64,000 nt of DNA from Diphasiastrum complanatum (GCA_029204225.1 CM055106.1:37995949-38059948), one strand, 5' to 3'. Shown: positions 22,156 to 34,606, counted from the first letter of the stretch. The notes: generated by a model from the sequence alone, not told the origin. Translations and numbers: made by a program.

Positions 22156-23210
22156 TTCCAAACTGCTTGAAACTCCACCTGTAGGCTATAAAGTGTATGT
22201 TGAAGCCAACTGTGATGCCAAAAATAAAAACTAATGACCTGCAATTTTTGGCTTACTAGGCCAGCCGTCACGTTTCCGCCAAATTGAAAGCCAAATCGGC
22301 GTTGCCTTTTGAAATGCTCCTTGTCACCAACTCCCAACTTTGTGCCCAATGGAATGGTGAAATCACTTATGGCGCACTCTGAACACTTTCTCCACGACAA
22401 TCACTCTATTTTGATGTACTATACTTGTAGGTACAGTCAGGGTGCTCTTTGTTTGGAGGCTATAGCCCTTCGTTTGGCCAAAATAGACTAAAGGAGGTGA
22501 AAATAGAGGCACTTTTAGTTTTTGAGCTATCTTTTCACCTTGAAAAGACTTCACTCTTCACAAAAGTCAGGACCCAACTCCTATTTCAAATTGAATTTTT
22601 TTTAAAAAAGTTGAAGGCCCAAGCTTACTTCAATCCCTTGCAATTGAAGTTTATGATGGATTCAAGGAAATCCAGTGGTTGTAGATAATCCAATGGCCCA
22701 CGTTGCTCCCTGAGCTCACAATCCTAACCGTTGATCCTTTGAAGATCAGATCTTGCATTAAAAAAAAAATTTGTGTGCCCAAGCTTGCACTTCCATGCAC
22801 TAGCCCCTTCTATGCACCGAAGCCTTACTTCAAGTCAGCACACGCGAGCCTCCATCGTGAACTTCTCAAAGGTCCTGGCTATGGAAATTGCAAAGGGTTT
22901 TAAAAATCCACGGCCTACAACACAAATTTTCACCTCCAGCTCTCCATGGCAGCCAGCGGCTATCTGCAACCAGATTACACCTACTAGGCCGCCCCTCCAC
23001 ACGCTTTCACAGATCTGAAAAACATTATGAATGGAGAAAGATCATCATTTTTTCCTACTAAAACCCCAGCCATGAAAGAAAAGAGACTTCTTGGGCTATT
23101 CTCAGGCTTTCTCTGAGCTACTTTTTGCAGTCTCAGGTTGCCTACTGTCAATAGTCCACCGTCGTGAATTCCCAACTCTTTGTTCCTGTCCAGTGATTGT
23201 AGCCACCAAG
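22156..23210 (-). other. E4 leader, non-coding
   Basis: About 1 kb between gag and PBS. Short frames only; no protein similarity recognised. Confidence 0.45.
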
Positions 23211-23223
23211 GGCTCTGATACCA
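23211..23223 (-). other. E4 primer-binding site
   Basis: The minus strand reads TGGTATCAGAGCC, preceded by TTTTCAACT, the usual plant Copia LTR-PBS junction. The LTR extends from 23227 rightwards. Confidence 0.88.
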
Positions 23224-23739
23224 AGTTGAAAATAGAGTTTAAAACCCGACCGAATCAATCACCACAACACAACGTCAAGTGCAGTAAGACAAGACAACAT
23301 AATTGCTCTCCCCCAAACTGTATATTCACACTAATAAACAGGTACAAAGATAAAGATGCTTAAAAGCACTCAAAGGGCTTGTAAAAGAAAGACGACCCGA
23401 TAATTCTACAACTGAGCACACGTGGTATCGTCAAAATTAGAAAGCACTGTATAAGTCAATCATTGCTATTTTAACTAGATCGATCTAACTCATCTGTTGC
23501 TTAAGTTTCGTCCTTTCCTCCTCAATCTCTTTGCTTTATTTCTTTGAGCTGCTTCACCGACTTTCTTAGGTCTTCTTTTCTGGCTAACCAACCAGTGTAG
23601 GCAGTAGTTGGTCTCCACAAGACATTGCGATGATCTATCAGCTGCTTCAGTAAGACTATAAAAAAATGGAGATTTCTCAGAAGAACAGTAAACTGATGGT
23701 AAATAGAGAAATGGAAGGAAGGGTGATGGCGGTGGTGAC

Positions 23740-25791
23740 TGTTGGATTTATCTCCTCTACTCTCCTAAATCCTATGTTAATCTGCCTCCATTCATGCTGC
23801 TGCATTTTTACTCGTGTTGTCACATAGTCTGCATATTTGAACTGTTTGTCACTATAGTCTACATTTTTACTTGGGAATTTCCACAGGCGAAAACCCGACA
23901 CTGTCGCTTTTTCACCTTCGGGCCATCTTGAGCAACCAAGTGTTTTGCGACACTTCCAGAAAAGCGACAGTTGCGCAGTCTGCATAAATACAAGTAAATT
24001 TGAACAGATAAAAAATGCGAAAAATGCGACACTGCATTTTTACACATAATTTATGACAAGCGAAAAATGCAACACTGCCTTACAAATGTCGAAGGTGCCC
24101 TACAATAGCCAAAGGTGCCCTTATAGAAAGGCGAAGGTACCATGCAAATCATTTTCTAAGCATTGGATGGAGTGTCGCAATTTTTGCATTGTCATCAATG
24201 TCAATTTTAGCAAAGCCCGATGTCGCGGCCTCCTCACACTCATTCTATGCACTATGTGTGGTGGCCTAGTCATTATAGATTTTCACAAAATCAATGAATT
24301 AAGCAGTATAAAAGGTTTGATTGTTCCCCAAGAGAGAGAATAATCTCTTCTTTTGTATGATGAGTGTATGTAAGATGGTGAATAAAATGTGATGTGTAAT
24401 ATTCACAATGAATACTATAGTGACATATCTGGTTATCCAAAGATATTTGGATAAATTGGCATCCAAAAACACGAATGGTGAAACGATTTGGTCAAGGTCT
24501 ATGATTATAAAGGTTACTTTATCTTTCAGGCTCTTAGGATAACAATAAGCAATCAGATCAGACAACAACTAGCAAATAGATTCATCAAACATAATTGAAT
24601 TGGCTAATGATTCCTCTTAATCAAACACAGGGAATTAGTTCTTATCATAGGAAGCAAACAAAACAGAGCATCAGACAAGTTCGTTATCTGAACACATAGC
24701 TTATTCAGAATTGAAAGAAGTTTTGCTTATGGTTATGCTTAGCAGCTTTGGCTAATTCCCTACACACAATAGTTAGAATTGTCGCTCTCTGGTGACGCTG
24801 ACAGACAAGTATCACAAACAGTTACAGATTGTTCAGAGTGTATTTGCTCAATTGATAAGAAGTAATGTTGTAAGAGATGACACAGGGAAAGAATGCTCAA
24901 GCTTATAGAAACTGGCTCTCTTCTCTCTATTGATACTCAAATTTGTGTGTGTGTACAATGGCATGAATTGTCGACCTTACAGGAACAATCATTGGCCTGA
25001 ATGATGTTTTCCAACCGTTAAGATGTCGGTTGAGATCCGCTAATGTGTCTCTCTAGAACGTCGCACAAAGCGTCGCGAGTTCTAACTTAGAAGTGAATTT
25101 GCAAGATTCAAATAGGCCTTTACATGAATTTAGGCACTATAGCACATTTACATGTATAAAAATTGAAAATTTTTACAATATATAATAATAACTTTGGATA
25201 ATGTGGGATCGTGAGGCTCCACACTATGCAATTAGATTTGACAATAACAGCAACCACCCACGATTTTCCACATACAGCACAACCACTTTTGTACCTTCTT
25301 CATCTGCACACCTGTAAAACTTATGTATATATTGAATACCATCTCAGTATTCAAAAAAGAGAAGATAGAACAGAGCATGATTTTGTAATTCAGAAACAGA
25401 CATTGTAGATGCCTTCGCGCATTGATTCTTTCTCTCAAATAGATTGTCAGTAATAGGTTCATAACCTTTACAGATTGTGATTAGCTTGTGAAGCACGTGA
25501 TTATGTCCACTATTTTATTGTGCTCACCTGCATTATTGACTTGTATATTTCATTGTACTTAATCTGATTACAGCTATGTTTGGTTCTGCGTTCAGATTTG
25601 TGTCAATACTGCAATGTTTTTTGACATTCCGTCTGGCTATCTAATTGTTTTGTCTGGCTGTTTGCTTTTCACTTCTGCTACCACTGCGCATTAAAGGCTT
25701 TAAAATTATCATATTCTTGTGTTTGCCTACTAAGTCACCAGTAGTGCACGCACCGAGAGAATTGAAGGGCTCATTCTAATATTCTCCCACA
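23740..25791 (+). repeat. E5 5' LTR, interrupted by a solo LTR
   Basis: Starts TGTTGGATTTAT and ends TTCTCCCACA against a TGGTATTATAGCC PBS. Without the solo LTR (24257-25223 plus one duplication copy) it is about 1.08 kb. It contains short repeated GCGAAGGTGCC-like units near 24085-24145. Confidence 0.85.
24257..25223 (+). mobile_element. Solo LTR (967 bp) with perfect 5-bp TSD
   Basis: Termini TGTGG..CCACA are flanked by CTATG at 24252-24256 and 25224-25228. The 3' LTR of E5 shows the uninterrupted site. A TATA-like GCAGTATAAAAGG lies near 24303. There is no internal domain, so it arose by LTR-LTR recombination. The + orientation is assumed from the TATA and is uncertain. The parent family is not otherwise seen in the window. 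Confidence 0.85.
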
Positions 25792-25804
25792 TGGTATTAT
25801 AGCC
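25792..25804 (+). other. E5 primer-binding site (degenerate)
   Basis: TGGTATTATAGCC directly follows the LTR end CCCACA. It differs from TGGTATCAGAGCC by two substitutions. Confidence 0.75.
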
Positions 25805-25995
25805 TAAGATATCAGAACCTATCTGATTCTTTAAGCGGTTTTATTTCAGAGCTATTTCTATAGCTTGATAAGCTTCCACAGAAACAAGACTCTACTAGCC
25901 GTTAGAGTAATTGTCTTCTTGTTCTGTAATTTAGCACCAAATTTTTATACTTAAGTCACTAATAGTTACTCCTATCACCTAGACTAAGCCTCCAC

Positions 25996-26850
25996 ATGGA
26001 TTTTCAAGGGAAAGCTAGTCCTATTATGGACAAGCTTGATGGAGCTAATCACCATCTGTGAAAATTTAAGATGAGAATCGTGCTAATGGCTAAGGAGTTG
26101 TATGATGTTGTTACAGGTGCAGAGGGGAAACCTGAAGCTGATGACACAACCATCTCCAAATGGAAGCTGAAGATGGCAAAGCATTTGTGCTGATCATTCT
26201 CAACATTTCGGATATTTAGATCAGCCATGTGTCCGAAGCTCAGACATCCAAAGAAGTCTGAGACATCTTGAGCACATTATACTAAGTGCGAGATATAACT
26301 TCCAAGCTACATCTCAGGAAGAAATTTTATTCCCTCAAGATGGCAAATGGTGATTCCCTACAAAATCACATCAACCAGTTCAAGAACCTACTGAAGCAAA
26401 TGGCCACTATTGGATCTGTCATAGACGATCAAGACGTAGTAATGCAACTGCTTACAAGCTTGCCAAGCTCATACGATAATTGGGTGATGATCATCACGAC
26501 GCATCCATAGCTGACTCTTTCAAGAATCATTGCAATATTGTTGCAAGAAGACACGCGGAGGAATGAAGCCTCTAGTTCTTCAGCTGATCCTCACGTCTTG
26601 TACACCAACAAAGACACGACTAAGCAGAAGAAGAAGAAAGGCTCGAAGCAATCAAAGCAAGACCAGAAACCAACACAACACAAAGAATAGTCAAATTCGC
26701 ATACTAAGAAGAAGTTGTTCTGTAGATACTGCAAGAGAAACAACCACGAGATTCAAGACTGCCAGATACTACAAGCAAAGAACAATAGCAAGGGATAGTC
26801 AAATCAAGTGGCCAATGCAGCTACAGAAGCTCCACAGCCCATTCAAGACA
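25996..26850 (+). pseudogene. E5 gag remnant with CCHC knuckle
   Basis: ATG at 25996, MDFQGKASPIMDKLDGANHH, then TGA in place of the conserved Trp before KFKM. Frame and stop defects occur near 26200. The part from 26286 reads LHLRKKFYSLKMANGDSLQN and LLTSLPSSYDNWV, a typical Copia gag. After stops the CCHC box CRYCKRNNHEIQDC is present near 26720-26765. It ends at about 26850, where sequence in the opposite orientation begins. Confidence 0.8.
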
Positions 26851-27110
26851 AGTGTGAGGCTATCCTCGATGGATAATGATAGCAAGACTACTGCCTTGTC
26901 ATTCTTCTCCCTCCATTCGCATAGCTCCTTGTCTGTTGTTGTAGGCATCTCCTCGGTGCCATCTACCCACAAGAATAAATCTTCACTCTTTAGTATCAGT
27001 GAGGTCTTCACCTTCCATGCTAGGAAGTTAGACCTTGATGAATCCAGAACTATACAGATCTTGGATTGTGTGCTACTGATTAAAGCCATTGCTTCTGAAT
27101 TCGTGTTCAC
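26850..27110 (-). pseudogene. E6 gag N-terminal fragment
   Basis: Encodes DSSRSNFLAWKVKTSLILKS, WVDGTEEMPTTT and KNDKAVVLLSLSIEDSLTL, matching the E8 gag (51679 leftwards) nearly residue by residue, with the conserved Trp intact. It breaks at about 26850 where E5 gag in the other orientation begins. Confidence 0.78.
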
Positions 27111-27184
27111 TTGTTGATGGTTGTTTGTTGGGCTGATAGCTTTTCGGCTATGTAAGACTTTGACAAGGTATATTATGATACCAC

Positions 27185-28250
27185 TGATGCAAAAAATACA
27201 CTCTGAAAATGCAAATTCCAGCTAGAACTCTAGTGACAAACTGATAAACAAAATCTCGAATGATTCACGAACAATTTTGCGAAACTCGAGTTATTTCTAT
27301 TTGAGAATAATTCATGCTTGGATCAATCAGGCCCTGTAACACAACGAAACAAAACAAAACGAAATCTAGACGAAAATGAAACAAAGCAAAGAAGCACAAG
27401 CATTCGCGAAAAGATCAATCAGGCTCTGTAACGATACGAGATGAGATGAAACAAAACAAGACGAAACGAAACGAAACGAAACTTAGGTGAGCTCTGAAAT
27501 TGATTTACCCTTATAGCCAAGTGATCGTGAAGTGAAGTGAAGCAAAACATGAAGCAAAAGGATTCACAAACAAGATCAGTTTGTCAGGAATTCAGATATG
27601 ATTGCTGGCCACTACCGACTATATCATTCCTACAATCCTTCAGAGTGTAGACAGGCACTACCGATCTACGTTAACAAATTAAAATAACATTCAATAAAAT
27701 CAAACCAAAATGTGGAATTTGAATAAGCAAGTGAATCAGACACACGAATTGTAGCAGACAAAAATACATTCAAGCTCATACAATCATATAGATTAATATG
27801 TGCACAAAAGCTACAATATTTTCTTGATTCTTCAAGCACTGCAAGATAGATCCACGCAGTGCGTTGGCGTGAGAGAAATACAGTTCTCTCATGAATCGCG
27901 TCTCGCTTACTAGCGGACTTCTGGATCTACAGATCCTTTACAAAATTGTCTCGCCCGCAGACATGTATTCTGTATTTTTCATCTTTTGACCTCTTGTCAT
28001 GCTTACTTGCTTATAGTATTATGCATCAAACAGAAAGTATATAGTCGCATTGTGTAACTTCTAGATTAGAGTGATTAAACATCTACAACTAATCACGAAT
28101 TACAAGAGCGACAGATTAGCCACAATCTAGAGTACTTCTATTGATGTCATGATATCTGATCAAATATTTGTACCCCGTGGTACTTGGCTGATCTTCTTGG
28201 TTAGTTGAGGAGCACAACTGATTTCGTGTCATGTCGTATCATGTCGTGTC
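27185..28250 (-). repeat. E6 LTR with GAAAC-rich repeats
   Basis: Begins TGATG after the PBS, like the E8 LTR at 51796. It contains tandem GATCAATCAGGC.CTGTAAC units near 27313 and 27413, and runs of (A)CGAAAC near 27340-27480. Collinear with the E8 LTR around 28040-28200. Confidence 0.65.
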
Positions 28251-30003
28251 ATGTCCTCTTTTGTCAAAAGCTCAGGTTTTGAAGCTAGCAAAGCTTTGCC
28301 AATAGAAACACTTTGTTTCTTCAGAAAAAACTTTGTCAAAAGCCTAAAGTCATTTAGATGATTTTTATTTTTCAACAGAAAACTCATGGAGTGAACCTTT
28401 CAAACTCTTGCAGTTTATACCATCAAAAGTTGAAGCAATCTTCCTAGCTCCATGAAGGACCTAGATCAAGACGAAGTAAAAGGAATGATGTCTTTCATTG
28501 AGTATGCCTGATATATGAGTAAACAATTTCCAGAATACAGAGATCAAAATGATGCATGTGTCGTCGAAACTACAAATCTTCTTGAATATTTTTCTAAACA
28601 AAAGAATTTGTCGGCATCAACATACACACAAGGAGCTTTCTGGCCACAATGGTTGCCGAACAGCTTTGGACCTACTGGATCAACTCTCCTGGTGGGAGAA
28701 AATGAGAGCGAAATGGATGTAGAACTTCTGCCTTGATGGTTCTATGGGCGAAAAGGTGATGCACCATTATCTGAATTCACACCTTATAGGGAGGTTGCAG
28801 TGGACAAATTTGTTGTAGTTTGGCCTACGAATGATGCTCCAATTTGGTCAGGGTCATCGTAGTTGAGAATGAGACGTAGTTGAGAATGAGACTGAAGGTA
28901 TGGTCACAAAATTCAAAGCACTATGGTATGAACCTAAGTCCAAGTGAAAATGTGGCAAGAATCTGGTCAACAACAAGATGTTGTTGTTGGAAGTATTTCT
29001 AGTTATGCGGTGGCTAGACCTACTTACGGATGTAGTATAGGGATGTAGAGGTTCGTCCACTTCTTAAGTTTCTACAAGCTTTCTAGCAAAATCAAAACAT
29101 CAACAAAATGGAGCACTAAGGCTTCCCAACTAGTGCTAAAAAATAAATGGGGTGGCTAAGGCAGTACCCAACTAGCCACTTAAGAAATACAAAAGTCCTG
29201 CTAAGGCTTCCCAACTAGCAAGAAGATTAATCTAAATTCTACTTGACACCCAAAGGTAATAAAATGAGATTGCAGCTAATACTAAACATAGAACCAATAA
29301 AATGCATGCCACAATACAAACCAATGAGAAGGAGGCAAGAGGAGGCCCGAGCACCTTCCCTCAAGCTATGCACCTTCCCAAGGGGCACACAAATGAAATA
29401 GAATGATAATCTCAAAAATAGAAGCATAATAAACTTAATCTCAAAAGTGTTATTTACATGGCAAATACCTCACCTTTTATGGCAAGGAGGATCTTCCATA
29501 AGTATCCACTAACTTATGGGACTAACTTATTTCTAGCCATTCTAGAACTTCTAACTTAGGATGTAGAACTTCAAAGTTTCTAACTTAGGAAAACTTAAGA
29601 CAAATATTTCTAATCTTAAGTTTCCTAAGTCTAAGTTCTAAATCTAAGTTTAAACTATTTTATTATTATTTTAAGCTTCTACTCATGGACTTACAAAACA
29701 CATGCCATGGTGGAAGTTTATTGATAGATACTCATACGTTGGCTTACAAAATACATGCCACAAAGTTTTATTTCTTTCTTTTTATTTATCTCTATGTTAG
29801 CACAGTTGCTAACATTATTCCCCTCCTTATTGGATTGGTGGTCCCACACCAATCGAAGTCTTTTCGTCCTGGATTTTTTGGGCTTCTTGGAGGCGAGATT
29901 GTTGTTGGGAGAAAGAGGGACGAGAGAATCAGTCGTGTGTGAGAAACGAAAATAGCTCGAAAGAAAAGATGAACACGAACGAGAAACGAAACTTGATTGA
30001 ACG
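28251..30003. other. 1.75 kb of unassigned DNA inside E5
   Basis: It separates the E6 fragment from the E5 RT. One 74-codon frame (28515-28736) and its extension look mildly coding (see separate entry). 28858-28892 holds a tandem GTAGTTGAGAATGAGAC pair. 29080-29220 holds short repeats around CTAAGGCTTCCCAACTAGC. No LTR ends or terminal repeats found. Confidence 0.4.
28515..28736 (+). pseudogene. Possible captured gene fragment, unrecognised
   Basis: The 73-residue frame starting MSKQFPEYRDQNDACVVETT stops at TGA 28734. It stays readable in the same frame after the stop (GRKGDAPLSEFTPYREVAVD and FVVVWPTNDAPIWSG) until TAG near 28860. The composition resembles a real protein more than random sequence, but I do not recognise a family. 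It could be an old exon or retrogene fragment. Confidence 0.3.
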
Positions 30004-31398
30004 AAGGCAAGACTGGTAGCACGAGGATTCACCCAGGTCCCGAACGTCGACTACAGCGAGACTTTCAGTCCAGTAGTCAAACATTCGTCGATCCGAATGC
30101 TCCTGTCTTATGCTGCAGCTACCGACCTCGAAGTACATCAACTTGATGTACAAACAACCTATTTGAATGGAGTTATACAAGAAGATATCTATATGATCCA
30201 GCCCGAAGGATACATTTTGGAAGGTATGAAGAATCATGTCTGTAAACTCCACAAAGCACTGTACTGTTTGAAACAGTCTACCAGAGCTTGGTTTCAGAAG
30301 ATCAACACATTCCTCATCGAACAAGGATTTAAACCAAACACTACTGATTGCAACGTCTATTCCAAGTCAATGCAACAATCCTTTATTATCATCACGTTAT
30401 ACGTGGATGATACGTTGCTCTTCAGCAACAATACCAATATGGTCAAGGATTCGAAGCAGATGCTATTTTTAGAGTTTGACATGACTAATCTGGACGAAGC
30501 TCACTTCTGTCTGGGAATTCAGATCCACGGAGATAGATTAAAGCGACTGATTTACATCACTCAACAAAGGTATCTTCACAATGTTCTTAACAGATACAAT
30601 TTGATGAATTGTAAAGTAGCTCACTCACCAATGGATCTAGGCTTGCATTTGTCAAAGGACCAATGTCCCCAGACCAAGCAGGAAGAGGAGCGGATGAGAG
30701 AGTATCCTTATCGATCGATACTTGGATCTCTCATGTACGCAATGGTTTGTACAAGACCAGATATCTCTTTTGCAGTAAGCTCACTCAACCAATATATGGC
30801 TAGTCTTGGCATTACCCATTGGAATGCTCTCATACAAGTCATGAGATATATTCGAGCTACCATGGACCAATGCATCTGCTATGGAGATGTCAGCAACGAC
30901 AATCTTCATCAGCTCAGTGGTTATTCTAATGCAAACTGGGAAGGAGATGTAGACAATCGTAAGTCCACATCTAGATTTACATTCTTCTTCAATGGCGGTC
31001 CTATCTCATGGAACAGTCGTAAGCAAACTTCTATCGCACTTTCTTCTACAAAAGCAAAATACATTGTTGTTTTTCAGTCTATTAAGAAAACGTTTTGGTT
31101 GAGAAATTTACGGTCAGATGTTAATTTGTATCAGTACAGCCCTACCATTTTATTTTGTGATAATTAAAGTGCTATTGCCTTATCAGCCAACCCTAGATTT
31201 CACTCTAGGAGTAAGCACATTGAAATCAGATATCACTACATCAGGAGCAAAGTTCTCAACAAGGAGGTGAGCTTAACGTATTGCAGAACGCAGGACATGG
31301 TTGCAAATATTTTTACAAAAGCATTAAGTGTTAATGCACACAACAAGTTTTGTGCATTGCTCAGTCTGAAGATCAAGGCATTCACGGATTCAGATTAA
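30004..31398 (+). pseudogene. E5 RT-RNase H remnant
   Basis: Reads [43 protein letters not shown] (catalytic DD), [43 protein letters not shown] and RSKHIEIRYHY to a TAA at 31396-31398. One in-frame TAA (31165-31167) sits after FCDN. Several conserved positions are substituted (YSNANW for YSDADW), so it is decaying. It is followed by a polypurine run and the 3' LTR. Confidence 0.88.
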
Positions 31399-31405
31399 GG
31401 GGGGA
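31395..31405 (+). other. E5 polypurine tract
   Basis: TTAAGGGGGGA directly precedes the LTR start TGTTGGATT. Confidence 0.85.
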
Positions 31406-32205
31406 TGTTGGATTTATTTCCTCTACTCTCCTAAATCCCATTTTTAATTTGCCTCCATTCGTGCTGCATATTTACTCACGTTGTCGCGCAGTTTGTATAT
31501 TTACATGTAAATTCTCACAGGCGAAGAAAAGGCAAAAAACGTGACATTGTGTTTTTACACGTGATTTGTGACAGGCAAAAAAGACGACACTGCCTTACAA
31601 AATGCCAAAGGTGCCCTAGGAAAAGCGAAGGCACCCTGTAAATCAAATCCTAAGGCATTTCGTCAGAGTGTCGTATTTTTCGCATCTTCACCAACGTTCA
31701 GTTTAGCTAACTAAGGCTAAGGTCGCGGCCTCTTCACACTCACCCCATGCAGCTGCGCTAACAGACTTGACAACAATTGCAGCCACCCACGATCTCCTAC
31801 AGACAGCACATCCACTTAGTACTTTCTTCATCTGCACACCTGTATTATTGTGTATATATATACTGGATACCATTTGAGCATTCAGTTTGACGAGATAGAT
31901 TGATCAGAGATCTAAGAGATTGAAGATCAAGTGTGTGTAAATTCAGCATTAGAAGCCTATCAGAGATTAACAAAAGTAGATGCTCTGTGCATTGATTTTT
32001 TATTGTCAGTAATAAGGTTTCATTCCTTTACAGATTGAATTACCTTTGTAGAGCACGCGATTTTGTCCGCTATTGTCTTGTGCTCTACCGCATTATTGAC
32101 ATGTATATTTGATATACTTAAATCTGATAACAGCTCTTTGTGTTGAGTTTAAAACTGTGTCAGTATTGTTATGCTTGTTTTTCATTTTGTCTGACTTTTC
32201 CAGTT
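31406..32205 (+). repeat. E5 3' LTR, truncated
   Basis: Collinear with 23740 onward minus the solo LTR, to about 32205, where similarity ends after TTTTGTCTGACTTTT. The next sequence is a piece of another LTR in the opposite orientation. Confidence 0.8.
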
Positions 32206-32475
32206 CCTCAATTTGATAATCAGCCAGTAGATGACTAATATTTAGTCTTGTCTTTCGAAAATCATTCGTGACTAATTATCAGTTGAGCCCAGTCCCTCTC
32301 TCTTCGTGAATCATTCGCGATAAACAATTCTTCTGGTGCTTTATTAATAAATGTTTGGCTACAAAATCAGAGTGGCCGTGATTTCTATCACGTTGACTAT
32401 CGCGAATTGTTCTCGTTCGACCTTCATGTCTTGTTCGTACTGCGACAAAGTTGCAGGAGTTCACCATTTCTGACA
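32206..32475 (-). repeat. LTR fragment of the E13 family
   Basis: The minus strand starts TGTCAGAAATGGTGAACTCC at 32475, the same start as the E13 3' LTR at 57627, including GCAACTTTG.CGCA. No coding part is attached. Confidence 0.7.
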
Positions 32476-32489
32476 TCATTGTTGGTGAA

Positions 32490-34218
32490 GTGCTCCCCCA
32501 TCTTGTAAGTTGCTCTATCTATTTTTAGTTTCATCAGAGTTTCGCCTCTTTTCTCTCCCCTTATCAGTGTGACATCTCTATTCCTGGCGGTTGTGAAGCT
32601 GTCATTCATGGTTTGCGTGTCACACTTGATCTCCATCCTGACTGGGTTGTTCTCCAAGTGGATGTTTCCAATGCTTTTAATTTTGTTTCTAAAGCTGCAA
32701 TCTTTCAGGAGCTATGGGCGGCTAGTGGTGAGCTGGCTCAGCTTATCCCATTTGTGCAGTTGTTCTATACTACTGAGACTCCCCTCTTTTACAGTCACCA
32801 TGTGCGCTCTGGGGATCTTTCTACTATCTAGTCTGCAGTGGGTACTCGTCAAGGTGATCCTTTGGGTGGTCCTCTTTTCGCTCTGGTTCATTTCTGTGCC
32901 TTTTGAGCTTTGGCAAAGGCCTTTCTCTCTTACTTATTTTCTTCGGTTGTTGATGACACTCATATTGTTGGTCCTGCTCCTACGGTGCTCCACACCTTTC
33001 ATCATTTCTTTGAGCATCCGGCTTCTCTTGGTTTGTCTATTCAACCTCGCGAGTGTTTAGTGTGGTCTCCAACAGATCTTCCCCTAGACTTTGTTCCTCC
33101 TCAAGGCCTCCTTGCTCCTTTGGATGACATTCGCATTCTGGGTGTTCCTTTTGGGTCTTCTTCCTCCAGCTCTGCTTTTCTTAGTGAGGCTCTCCAATGC
33201 TCATTCAGATCTGCTTCCCCGGTTGGGTGACACACTCAGGTCACGTTTAGCATCTTGGCGTTTTGCTTTATCCAGCGTCTTTCTTATCTGCTGCGCACTT
33301 TTCCCCCATACTCAGGACTTTTGCATCTTCTCTCTTCCTTTGACAGCTCTATTATGGATGTTTTTGGCCACCTTTTGGGCCCAGATTTTTTGGATGGTGT
33401 GGAGACCCTTTCAGTTTGGAACCTGGCTTACCCAATTCTTGTGGAAGTGTGGGTCTTCTCTCTATGGTTTCTTCTGCACCTACAACTTTTCTTGGGAGCT
33501 GGGCTCTTGTCACGCCTGCTTTGTCTTCTCGGTTCCTTTCTGGCTATTGCCCTCTCTTGGCAGATTGCATTGCTCATGTGGATAACGGTTCTCTGCCTTT
33601 TCAGCACCTTCTCATTGTTGCGCGAGAGCTGCTCCCCCTCTCTGCCCAAGCATGTCTTTCTCCTTTTGAGCAACTTCTCACTTTTAGCTCAGGGCAGATG
33701 TTGTTGTTGCTGATCCCATGTGTGGTGACCTATTGTCGCTCTGCCTTCACACCAGGAGAAGCGACAGGCGTGGCAACACAAGAGAAGGAAAAAAACTTTT
33801 CCGACAAGCACCCTACTGATGCTTTCATTCCCCTGACGATTGAGACTTATGGCACCTTGCATCGACCCTTTGAGGAATTTCTTCGCATGTGTTATCATCA
33901 GGCGGTAGAGCATCAAGGTATTCTTGGTTCTATTAACGGGCGACAATGGCTGGGTCTCCTACATCTCATATCCTTTCATTAGCCGACTCATCGCCTCTTC
34001 ACTTTTCTGATTTGCTGCAGCCAATTGGCAGACTCCCACTGACATCATCATAGTTCTTGTACCTTTATTTTTAATGCCAAGATCTGGATTAATCTTAGCT
34101 TTAGTGCAAGCTTCTCTCTTCTTTGAGTTTACTTTTGCATAAACTTCCCTTTCGGGGTGTACATATCTTTTTCATCAATGTACCTACTAGTTTTTTCTAT
34201 GAATAAATGCACCAGGGT
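32490..34218 (+). pseudogene. LINE-type (non-LTR) reverse transcriptase pseudogene
   Basis: Frame reading GGCEAVIHGLRV, VLQVDVSNAFNFVS (RT motif A), VGTRQGDPLGGPLFAL (motif B) and SSVVDDTHIVGP (motif C with the DD pair), then a long C-terminal region including SSMVSSAPTTFLGSWA, and finally KHPTDAFIPLTIE. Stops at 32829 and about 32903, and frameshifts near 33190, 33230 and 33420, inactivate it. The 3' end (..AATAAATGCACCA, about 34218) is shared with the second copy at 34607. This RT class with its distinctive C-terminal domain is one I associate mainly with seedless plants and algae (inference from memory). Confidence 0.8.
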
Positions 34219-34403
34219 ATTTTTTCACAACCAACACACTCTTGTATGTTAATCATGGTTAGACTGATATAACCGAGGTTAGAGCTTAGTTCCAATGGAA
34301 GTGGGCAACAGATGCAGGTTTAGACATCTTTTCCCTGGAGCATCTCCAACCCGCTGGATAGCTCCATCCACATCCCCAAGTTGATGCATGATTTTTGATG
34401 CAT

Positions 34404-34405
<2 letters not shown>

Positions 34406-34451
<46 letters not shown>
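34406..34451 (+). repeat. (AG)23 microsatellite
   Basis: Perfect AG dinucleotide run of about 46 bp between the two inverted LINE copies. Confidence 0.95.
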
Positions 34452-34455
<4 letters not shown>

Positions 34456-34606
34456 TGGGCGGTAGCAAGGCTCAAGCCTCACCCTATGGGCCATGGACCG
34501 TGGTACGGGAGGTGGCGACTCTCATCATTACAACCAACTTCCTCACATTCTTATAATATTGTTTTATTATAAAATTAGGGCTTACATTACAAAATCATCT
34601 TAAATC

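Larger units (their letters stand above)
20732..23739 (-). mobile_element. Ty1/Copia element E4, deleted
   Basis: Minus-strand remnant with a PBS (23211-23223), a gag N-terminal part (22155 to about 21730) and an RNase H region (about 21730 to 21042). The 3' LTR on the left is not clearly bounded. The 5' LTR runs from 23227 to at most 23739, where E5 begins. No similarity between the two flanks was evident by eye, so the two ends may not be one original element. Confidence 0.6.
26850..28250 (-). mobile_element. Copia E6 fragment: LTR, PBS and gag start, inverted inside E5
   Basis: Minus-strand piece with an LTR at 27185 to about 28250, a PBS-like TGGTATCA next to it, and a gag N-terminus (27110 to about 26850). 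The gag and LTR match E8 at 51.38-52.6 kb (for example ..GATTAGAGTGATTAAACATC shared at 28066 and 52385), so E6 and E8 are one family. The right LTR end is unclear. Confidence 0.75.
23740..32205 (+). mobile_element. Ty1/Copia element E5, split and rearranged
   Basis: Plus-strand element with 5' LTR (23740-25791), degenerate PBS, gag (25996-26850), RT-RNase H (30004-31398), polypurine tract and 3' LTR start (31406). The LTRs share TGTTGGATTTAT.TCCTCTAC and later landmarks. Protease, integrase and early RT are missing, replaced by the inverted E6 fragment and about 1.7 kb of unknown DNA. The 3' LTR is truncated at about 32205. Confidence 0.85.

Noticed and set aside
32569-33713. Leu-rich membrane proteins overlapping the LINE
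   Set aside because: They are alternative frames of T/C-rich LINE coding sequence. The RT motifs lie in the other frame.
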